From Zelopaecilomyces penicillatus (lineage: Eukaryota > Ascomycota > Sordariomycetes > Hypocreales > Pseudodiploosporaceae), in contig VCCP01000007.1 in assembly GCA_005765155.1 (NCBI GenBank), positions 885,501 to 949,500 of the forward strand: a stretch of 64,000 nucleotides of DNA, read 5' to 3'. Within the stretch, counting starts at the first letter, position 1, and each line of letters begins with the position of its first letter. Shown piece by piece: positions 53,961-64,000 of this stretch. The notes below the pieces were generated by a model. The model ran no database searches. It was not told the origin of the DNA and was given only the letters and a program-made list of their open reading frames with translations. Made by a program: the position numbers and the translations under genes.

Positions 53961-54818
53961 ATAGAAAATAAATAATATTATAATAGATTTATTAAAAGAT
54001 AAAGAATAAATAAAAGATATAAAGAATTAATAGTTTTATTTAATTAGAATTATTAAAGAATTAAATAAGTATTATAATATCTTAATTTATTATTTTTTTA
54101 ATTTATTTATATATTTATATAAAGTATTAATTATTATTTATAAATAATTAAAGACTTAAACTATATTAATAATAAATTAAAAATATTAAAGATATTAATA
54201 ATAATATTTTATAAAAGTATTAATATTAAATATAAATATTTTAAAATTAAAATTTAAATTAATAGAATTAATATTAAATAAAATTAAAGCTTAAATAATA
54301 TTAATAAAAAAATTAATAAAATAAAATAAAATAAAGATATTAAAAAGAGTATTATATTATATTAATATATTTAAATAAATAAATAAAAATAAATAATATA
54401 ATATATATTAATATATTAAAAACTATAGTTTTTTAATTAAAATATTATTATTTTAAGATTAATTAAATTTAAAAATATATTAATTATTTTTAATTATTTT
54501 TATAATTATTTATAAATAAATATAATATTTAACATTTTAAATAATAATAATATTATTTTATATATAACTTATATATAAACTATAATAGTATTTATAAAAT
54601 ATATTAATTTAAGGCTTATAATATAATTCTTTTTAATTAAGAAAATTATAAAAATAAGAAATATAAAAATACTTTATTTATTTAAAATGAATATTATCTT
54701 TATTTTTAATATTATCTTAAATATAATATATATTTATAATATAATAAAGCTATTTTTATTATAATAATATTAAATAAGAAAATAAAATAAAATTAATATA
54801 AATATATTATTATTATTA

Positions 54819-54852
<34 letters not shown>

Positions 54853-54889
54853 AGATATTAATATAAATAATTATTAAATTAATAATTAA
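53961..54889. other. Unassigned A/T-only DNA between D2 and D3
   Basis: Continuation of the host of D2, joining 46562 across the insertion. No gene, domain or LTR seen. It ends with a TTA triplet run at 54805-54850 close to the D3 LTR. Confidence 0.6.
54805..54850. repeat. (TTA)n trinucleotide run
   Basis: About 15 TAT/TTA units with a single interruption near 54821. Confidence 0.9.
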
Positions 54890-55062
54890 TATAATAAGCT
54901 GGCTTTATAGATATTATAAATAAGTATTAAAAATAATATTAATAAATTAAAAAAAAAGAGAAATCTTTATTTTAATCTCTCTTCTTATATTAATAAAGCC
55001 TAATCTAAGCCTATTTTATCTTTATATTTAAAGCTTAAGCTTTTAAGCCTAAGCTTATAATA
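54890..55062 (-). repeat. Left LTR of D3 (3' LTR by coding sense)
   Basis: 173 bp, starting TATAATAAGCTGGC and ending CCTAAGCTTATAATA. It carries the GCTGGC form, which is probably closer to the ancestral LTR start than D1 or D2. Confidence 0.9.
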
Positions 55063-58000
55063 TATTATTTTTCTTTTAATAAAAATTTTAATCTTATTTA
55101 ATTATTAAATAATAAAGATATAAAATAGATATAATATTTATTATCCTAATAATTTAATAGAATATTTCCTATTTTTTTTAGATTATTATTTCATATATCT
55201 TATATTCTTATTTATTTTCTATATTAAAAATATTATTAATTTAAATAATTTTTTTTATATCTTTATTTTAAATCCTATCCTTTCTTTTATATATAATAAT
55301 AAGATATCTAGATTTTTATTATATTTTTCTTTATTAATAATAAAAATAATAAATATTATACTCTTATAATCTAAGGATAAAAATATCTTTAATCTCCTCT
55401 TAAATTATATATATCTAGTATAAATATAAATCCATATAATATAGCTTTTATAAATATATATTATATTCTTTATTTAATTCTTAATTAATTATATATAATC
55501 TTTCCTTAAAAAGAAAAAGAAATAAGCTATTAATAATTATATTATTTTTATAATTTTAATAAAGAATTAATTATACTTTCTAAAAAAATTAATTTAATTT
55601 ACCTTTTCTATATTAAATAATTATATATAAATAACTATAAAAACTGTAATCTTTCTTTTAATTATATTTATATATTATATTATAAAAAAAAAATTATAAT
55701 TATAAAGATTATATTTTATAAAATAATAATTTATAAAATAATATATTTATAGTATTATATATTTATATAATATATAATAATTATATTATAATTAAAATAA
55801 TAATTAAACCTTTTAATATTATAATTAAATAAGCTATTTTTAATTAAAAATAATAAACTTAAATAAAGACTTAAGAATATATTTGAAAAACTATTAAAAT
55901 AAAATCTATAATACTTATAAATATTTATAAATATATAATTATTCTCTTTTTTAATTTTATTTTAAATATTATTAATACTTTTATTTTATTATAATAATCT
56001 TATAATATTAGCTCTTTAATTTTTAAGGATTTTAATATATTTTTAGGCTAAGATATTTTAATTATAATATCTTATTATAATATCTTTATTATACCCTTAT
56101 CTAGATTTAATTTATATTATTTTATATAATAAGAAAATAAGATACATACTTTAATCTCTTATATTTATATAAATTCTTTTTAAGTATATAATATTTAAAA
56201 TAGCTTTTATTAATCCTAGAATAAGATTATTAATTAAAATAAAAGATATAATCTATATATAAAAAAGAGATATAAGCTTAATAATAAATAAAATAATAAA
56301 ACATAAACTAAGCCTTAATCTAGTTTTAAAAGAAATTTAATTATTATATAATTATTATTATTAATTTTATTTTTATTTTTATAATAGCTATAAATAATAT
56401 TAATAATACTAGCTTTATTATATTATTTATAGCTTTTATATTATTTAAAATATATTTATAAAGTATTTTATATTTTTATTATATTCTTTATAAAAATCCT
56501 TAATAAGAATAAATCTTTCTTTTTTTAAAATATATTAATCCTAAAATATTATATTATTATTTATTAATATCTATTTTATTAAGCTTTTTATAAATAATAT
56601 TTATTATTAATTATTTAATAATAATAATATCCTTTTATTTAATTTATTTTAAGAATATCTTTAATATATAAATAATATTAATTAAGATAAATTAAAATTA
56701 AAATTAAAATTCTAGATAAAAAAGGATATTTAATAAGTTTAAAATAAGCTCAATATATTATTAGATTCTTTTTTTAAATAAAAATAAAAGATATAAATAT
56801 TTATTTTTATTTTTATTATTATATTATAAAAATAATATCTAATAATAATACTTTAATTTAATATTATTATAATATAAGATTATTAAAATAATAGGTATTA
56901 TTTTATTTTATTTTAAATTTATTTAATACTTATAATTATTTTATATTCTTTAATAATTCTTATATAGGGTTATTTTAATCTTTACTTTTTATAAATACTT
57001 ATTATTTTTAATCTCTTTTTTATTTATTTTTTATTATTAAAATAATTTTTATTTTTATTTTTATATAATATCTTTATTATTATTATTTAATATTTAAAAA
57101 AGGCCTGATTTATTATTTATTATTTATTAAGATAAGAGTAGATTATTTAATACTTATTTTATTAGATTAATATAAAAAGTTAAATAGATTTCTTTTAATA
57201 TATCTAGTATAATTATTAAAAATATAAGGATAATAATTATCTTATATTTAATATATAGCTAGTTTAATTTTTAATTTTAATAATTTATCTTAATATTATA
57301 TAAAAAAAGTTATATATTATTTTTAAAAAGAAAGTATTTTATTAAATATTAAGAATTATTTATAGCCTTTTAGGCTTATTATTATATATAAATAATAATT
57401 ATTTATATAAGATTAGCTATAAATTAAAGATAATTAAGAAATATAATTATTTATCCCTTTAATAATATTTTATTTTTATCTAGATATAATTTCTATTATA
57501 TTAAAGTAATCTTAAATCTATTTAATAATCTATTTAAATTTATATTAATTATTAAAGATTCTTTATTATTAAATACTAATTAATAGATTAAAAGATAATT
57601 AATTTAATTAAATTATAAAAAATATATAATTATTTAAAAAATAATTTAGATTTTCTAGTTTATATATTTTATATTATTATTTATTTATAAATAATATATA
57701 ATAAATAGGAATTATTTTATATTAATTAACTTATATAATATAATTTAAAAATAATTTAATTAATTTAAATTCTTATTTATAAAAATCTTTTTTAAAATTC
57801 TATAAAAATACTATTAAATATTTTAGAATTATTTAATATATATCTTAATAATTATAGATATTATTACTTTTAATTAAATATACTTTAATAAATAATTTAT
57901 AATAATTATTAAGAATTTTAATAAATTATCTTATTTTAAAAGCTTTATTATGAAATTAATAGACATTTATATTTACTATTTATTTATAATAAATAATAAT

Positions 58001-61000
58001 TAAAGTAATCTTTAATATTATTATTAAAAGATATTATTATTTTAATATATTAAATAATTATATATAAATTAATATATTAATTATAATAAAGAAATTTAAA
58101 TATTTATTCTTATTTTAAATATTCTATTAAAAATAAATTATATATTCTTTAAATAATTATAATAATAAAAAAATTTTAATTTAAGAATTAAAATTAATCT
58201 TTATAAATTAATACCTTATATATATTTATTATATAATCTATTATTTATTCTTTTATTTTAGTTTTAATAAGGAATTATTATATATTCTTTATAATTATAT
58301 ATAGATAATAATTATAAATAATATCCTTTTAAAAGATCTGATTTTAAAAATTAAATAAATAAATATCTTAAAATAGTATTATTTTAAGAGATTATTTATT
58401 TTTATTTTAGATAAAATATATATATATTAAGGCTATCCTAGTTAAATATATAACTTATATTAGAATTATCTCTTTATCTTTTATATTTTATTCTTTTTTT
58501 AATAAAGTATTATATTAAGCTATCTAAAAGTTAGATTAATAATAAAAATAATATTAAAAAGGTAAATGTATTTTTATTTATTTAATTTATTATTTAAAAA
58601 GCTTTTTAAGATTTATAAAAAGTATTTTAAATTCTTATAATTAATTAAAATAATAAATAACTTTATTATTTCTTTAAATTTAATTAATCATATTTTTAAA
58701 TATAATATAATTATTAAAAATTCCTTATTATAAATTATATAATTTCTTTTAATTATAATAAATTTAATTAAATAATATATAATTAATAATAAGATATTAT
58801 TATATATTTATAATAAATATCTTTTAAATATCTTTTTTAAGTAATTAATTTTAATAATTATATATTTTTTTAGGATTTTATTAAGCTAGGATTAATTCTT
58901 TAATAAATACTTATTTTAATACTTTAAAAGCTAAATCTTTTATATTATTTTATTAAAAAGGAATTCTTTTATTTATTAAATAAATAAATAATTTACTCAA
59001 AATAAAAAAGAATAAAATAAATTCTTAATACAAATTAATAAAGCTTAAAAAGCTTTTAATTCTTTATATTTATATAAATACTTTCTATTCTTTTATAGCT
59101 ATAATCTTTTTTAATATTAAATATACAGCTTTTTTTATTTTAATAATAAACTTTAAATATTAAATAATAATTATAATAAATATATATTTATTAATATTAA
59201 TAAATAAATTAATCTTTTATAAATATATAAGGATATCTTAAACTTTTATAAATAATCTATTTTAAAGCCTTTTAAATATATAAAAATATTATTAAAGTAT
59301 ATTATAATAATATTATTTAAGATATATTTTACGATTAAATTAATATATTTTTAAAAGATTATAAAAGTATTTAATAGATTAAATAATATAATAAGCTATT
59401 TAAATAAATTAAATTAGATTTAAAATATTATAAGATATTTTTTTTTTTATAATTTAGATTTTATAAAACATAAAATAAATATCTTATTTTCTAAATTAAT
59501 AGATATTAAATAATAATCTTAGTTTTTTTTTAATTAATAAAAATAAATATTAATCCTTTATTATAATTTTATTTAAAGCTTAATAATTTATATAAAATCT
59601 TTTTTTCTTTATAGCTTTTTTAATAAAAAGAATAAATATAATAATTAAAAAAGAGCTAGCTTTAATCTATTTTCTATTTATTAATTTTATAATTTATTTT
59701 TATATTTTTAATAGATAATCCTAAAGTAGATTATATAAGGGTTTTTAAGATAGATTTATTTATTATTTATTTAATCTAGTTTATATTTAAATATAATAAT
59801 AAATTATTTCTTAATATAGGGATAAACTATTAGCTTTCTTTTTATTAAATAATATAATAAAGTTATATAGTTTTTTAAGGAGTTATAATAGAATTATTAT
59901 TTATCTTATATTTATTGTAAATAGATTATTTAAGGTATTATATTATTTAATAATATTTATTAAAATAATATTTATTTTATAAATATTAATAATAAGAAGA
60001 AAGTTTATAATAAATATCTTTTATCTTTATCTTTTTATTAATATAATAAATATAAATCTTATAATTATAATAATATCTATATATTTTAATTTAATAGAGT
60101 TTTTATTTATAATTATTTTATTTATTTAATTAATTTAAATAAAAAATTTAAATAATAAAATAAATCTATTTATATTATATTTAAAATAATCTTAAAATTA
60201 AATCTTTTAATAGCTTTAGAATTATATATATAATTAAGATAAAATCCTAGCTATTAATATTTATTTATATTTTAATTATAAAATATATTTTATAATCTTT
60301 AATTAATCCTATAATAATATTAAATATATATAATCTTAAAAGATATATTAAATTTAATCTTAATTATTAAATTATTTATTTATTAATTATATTATAGTAT
60401 TTATATTTTAAATTAATTTATAAATTAATAAATATAATAGATTTTAAGAGAATAAAAATCAAAAATAAATCTTTATTTAATCTCTTATTTTTTCTTTATT
60501 ATAATCTAATATTAATTCCTTTTTAAAGTTATTATATAATTAATTTACTTTTAAATAAGATTTAGCTTAAAAATAAGTTATTTCTTTTATTTTTTAGATT
60601 AAAATTAAATATTATATTAGAATTAATAATATTAATATTAATAAGGTATTATAATTATATAAGATAATATTAATCTTATATATATTCTTAGTTTTTATAA
60701 TAAATATAGATTTCTTTTTTTTTTTATTATTTTAATTAAAATCTATTTTATAATTTAATAATTATTTTTTATAAGAGTAATATAATTCTTTTTTTAATTT
60801 TTTTTATATTTTATATAATATTTAATTATAATTATTATATTTATATTAATTATTAAGGTATTCTTATTAATTTAAATAGGGATAGCTATATATAAGATAA
60901 GGTATTATTTTTTTTTCTTTTTTTTAAATTAAATATTTTAAGCTTTATAATGATCTATTAATAATAAAATATAATTATAATATAATTAATATAAAAGATA

Positions 61001-61027
61001 CTTTATTTTAAATAGATATTATATATA
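55063..61027 (-). pseudogene. D3 gypsy gag-pol remnant
   Basis: Same content as D2, slightly more mutated in places. The polymerase motif region on the minus strand is at about 59030-59075. The element is non-functional and truncated within the predicted Gag/protease part by the insertion near 61027. Confidence 0.7.
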
Positions 61028-64000
61028 ATAGAATTATAAGATATAAAGATATATATACCTAGAATAATATATAATCTTTAAGTATATAATACTTCTTAGC
61101 TTATTTTTATTATTATAATATAAATAAAATAAATAATTATCTTTTATAATAATAATATTTAAATATAATTATCCTTATCTTATTTAATTATTATAAATTA
61201 AATCTATTATTATAATTCTATTATTTCTTTATATAATTATCTAGAATAAATATAGTTATATTATATAAAGCCTTAATATAAAAGGGATAAGAGCTAAAGG
61301 AAGTATCTTTAGAATATTTAAATAATATTAATTAAAATACTTTAACTTTAAATAAATTCTTTAATTAAAAATAATTAATTATAAAAAGATTTAAAATATA
61401 ATTAAAACTTTAATAAAAGATTATTTAAAAATAATAATACTAGATTAATAATCTTCTTTTAATATTTTGAATAAGAATATAATTAAAAGCTTAATAAAAT
61501 AATAATAATTCTAATTATAATATAAAGCTTATAAAATTAATTTTAATTATTTATTTATTATATAAAGGATTATTAAAAAATTAAAAAAGCTAGAAAAATA
61601 ATACAGATTATTATTTTTAGGAAAATAAGAAAATATATTATAATATAAAACATTAGATTAATAAGATAATTAATAATATAGATTAAAAATATTAAAAGCT
61701 ATTAAATATAAAATATTAAATAAATTCTTAATAAAAAGGTATTAATTTATAATTAAATTAAGATATATTTATTATATAGATTAAATATTTATTTAAGAAT
61801 TCTAGTTTTTAAATAATAGATATTTATTTAATATATAATATTTTAATATAAAGATTTAATTAATTATTATAAGATTTCTTTTTAATTTTAAAATATTAAA
61901 ATATTTATATAAAGCTTATAAAGATATAATTAATATTATTTTTCTTTATTAAGCTTTAATTATTATTTTAGGTTAATATAAAGATAAATAATAAAGAACT
62001 CTTAATAATATATAAGAGAATAATTAAGGTTATAAAATAATTATAAGAAAAACTATAAAATAAAAAAAAACTATATAATTAATAAGAAAAAAATAATAAA
62101 ATTTAATATATTATTTAAAAAAGAAATCTAAATAAATAAAATAGATTTAATATAATTAAAAAGGCCTATTAATATAATAATAAATAAAAGAGAAATAATT
62201 AATATTATATAGGTTTTATTTAATTATATAGAAAATTATTTAAATCTTATATTTTAGAATAAGGGCTTAAACTTAAATTAATTAATCAGATTAAACCTAT
62301 CTTAAATATAAAAAAAAAAGCTATTATAATTAATAAAATTTATTTATTATTTCTATAATAATTTTAATTATATAATAAGATATTATTTAAAGAATGTTAT
62401 AAATATAATAAATAATAAATTATTTTAAAACTAGAAAAATAATAATTAATATAATTTAAAAAAAGATTATTAATTAAAATAAATCTTTTAATTTTAATTA
62501 AAAAAATAAAGATTAATATAATTATTTATTTTTATATATTAATAATAATTAAAGGATAAATTATTATTAAAATATATATAAATCTTAATATATATTTAAA
62601 TTTAAATTTAATTATTAAAATATTTATAAAGAAAATAGATTAAAATAAATATTTATTAAAAAATCCCTTTTTTAAAAGTAATAAATAAAGGATTAATTTA
62701 TATTTATAATACTTAAAAAGTACTTATTATATTTATTAATTTAAAAGGGTTTATTTAGGAATTTATTTATATTTATTTAAGGACTAATTATAATTTAAAA
62801 AAAGAAAAAAATCCTATCTTATTTAAAATATTAATATTATAAAAATATTAAATATATTTAAGTATATATAATAGTTTTTAATAGTTTAAATAAGTTTAAA
62901 ATAAAATAAAAGTATTATAATTATATAAATTTATAAAGATTTATTAAAATAAATTAATTATTTTTTTAATTATTTATTAAAATAAATAAATTTTTCTATT
63001 AAAAAATAAAAAATAAAAGGATTTTAAGATATTAAGAAATTATTATTAAAATTATATAATTTCCTTAATATTTTTTTATTTAATAATATTAAAATATTAT
63101 CTATATATAAAATAATAGATTATATTATTAATCTATTATTAAATAAAACCTTATTATATAATATTATTTACTTTATATGTTAATAAGAGTTATAAAAGCT
63201 ATAAAAATATCTTAAGAAAAATTTATTATTTAAATATATATAAGACTTTAAAAGCTTTATAAATATATTAATTTTTTTTATACCTAAAAAGATAAAACTC
63301 TTAGACTATATATAGATTATTAAAATCTTAATAGGATTATAAAAAAAAAATATTATACTTTACCTTTTATTATAAAGATTTTAAATAGGATTATAAATAT
63401 TAAATTTTTCTTAAAATTTAATATTAAGGATATATATTATTAAATTAAAATCAAAAAAAATAGCTTTTTAAATATATTATAAATATTATAAATATCTAAT
63501 AATACCTTTTAATTTAATTAATATATTAAGAATATTTTAATATTATATTTATAAGATATTAAATAAATAAATTAATATAATCTATATTATTTATTTTAAT
63601 AATATTTTAATTTTTTCTAAAATATATCAAAAGTATATAAAATATATTAAATAAATATTATAAAGATTAAGGGTTATAAAGTTATATATTAATCTAAAAA
63701 AGTATTAATTCTATAAAAGAATAATAGAATTTCTAGATTTTATTTTATTTTTAAAAAGAATACTAACAGATTTAAATAAAATTATAATAATTATAAAATA
63801 ATAAAAGCTGAAAATCTATAAAAAAATATAAATCTTCCTTAAATTCTATAATTTTTATTAAAGATTTATTTATTAATATTCTAATATTATAATATTATTA
63901 AATACTCTATTAAAAGAGAATATTAATAAAAAAAGATTAAAGAAATTTATTTTAAATCTTATTAAATAATAAGCTTTTTTTAGATTTAAAAATATATTTT
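61028..64000 (+). pseudogene. E-like Ty3/gypsy element, 5' part, running off the window
   Basis: The plus-strand reading has an unassigned Gag-like section (about 61200-62500) and a tract at 62480-62560 that resembles E1 33000-33070. A reverse transcriptase starts at about 63285 with KTLRLYIDY, NLNRIIKKKYYTLPFIIKIL and FFLKFNIKDIYY, all matching the E1 polymerase and the gypsy consensus. The part corresponding to the YLDD box lies near 63590-63610 and is degraded. The 5' end is inferred from the point where D3 stops matching; the first bases (TATAATAGAATTA) resemble the E LTR start, but the following 150 bp do not clearly match the E1 LTR. It may be a diverged E subfamily. The remainder lies beyond 64000. 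Confidence 0.7.

Larger units (their letters stand above)
54890..61027 (-). mobile_element. D3: third copy of the D Ty3/gypsy element, cut at right
   Basis: It begins with a 173 bp LTR at 54890-55062 and follows D2 in order, without the solo C LTR, until about 61027, which corresponds to about 53105 in D2. There the match stops abruptly where the next gypsy element begins. In D2 a further 0.85 kb, including the right LTR, follows this point. The missing end of D3 is therefore expected beyond the window, on the far side of the inserted element. The reverse-transcriptase tail (minus strand) lies near 59030-59075. No frame is open. Confidence 0.85.

Noticed and set aside
1..64000. Mitochondrial, apicomplexan or other naturally A/T-rich genome
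   Set aside because: No mitochondrial gene, tRNA or rRNA is readable. The C loss is dependent on the next base, and LTR elements with target-site duplications and former Gln/Trp stops point to RIP in a fungal nucleus.
1..64000. CTAG and AAGCTT-rich spots as restriction or regulatory sites
   Set aside because: They are scattered in proportion to surviving CpT/ApG and are by-products of RIP, not placed with respect to any gene.

Overview
This 64 kb window looks like nuclear heterochromatin from a filamentous ascomycete (Pezizomycotina) with a very active repeat-induced point mutation (RIP) system. I see no intact protein-coding gene, tRNA or rRNA. The DNA is extremely A+T rich. Surviving cytosines sit almost only in CpT and CpC, while CpA and CpG are nearly gone. 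Relics of retrotransposon proteins can still be followed when TAA/TAG is read as former CAA/CAG/TGG, as RIP predicts. The species cannot be named from this.

Almost everything I could assign is LTR retrotransposon, nested several layers deep. I call the families A to G for this window only. (1) D1, a minus-strand Ty3/gypsy element (4804-30428), is split by A1, a minus-strand Ty1/copia element (9006-28069, TSD AAAAT). A1 is split by C1, a 12.8 kb plus-strand Ty3/gypsy element (14583-27411). (2) To the right lies a fragment of another plus-strand gypsy polymerase (G, about 30480-31125) and a perfect (AATAT)45 array. (3) E1, a plus-strand gypsy element (31561-44552, TSD ATAAA), is split by copia element B1 (33076-39727, TSD ATTAA), which carries a solo LTR of family C (36443-36836). 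(4) D2 (46563-53955, TSD ATAAT) is a second D copy and contains an older solo LTR related to C. (5) D3 (54890 to about 61027) is a third D copy. It is cut by another plus-strand gypsy element (about 61028 to the end of the window), which runs off the edge.

Mutation load follows the nesting. The youngest insertions (the solo C LTR in B1, then C1, then A1) keep the most G and C. The outer hosts (D and E, and the unassigned stretches 1-4803, 44553-46562 and 53961-54889) are close to pure A/T. The window therefore reads as a record of successive bursts of copia and gypsy insertion, each later mutated by RIP. The absence of genes over 64 kb and the density of nested LTR elements fit a regional centromere, pericentromere or subtelomere, but the sequence alone cannot say which.

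The least explained parts are the 4.7 kb after pol in C1, which holds long open stretches I do not recognise; the nearly unmutated solo LTR; the perfect 225 bp pentanucleotide array; and an inverted-repeat island at 3568-3810.
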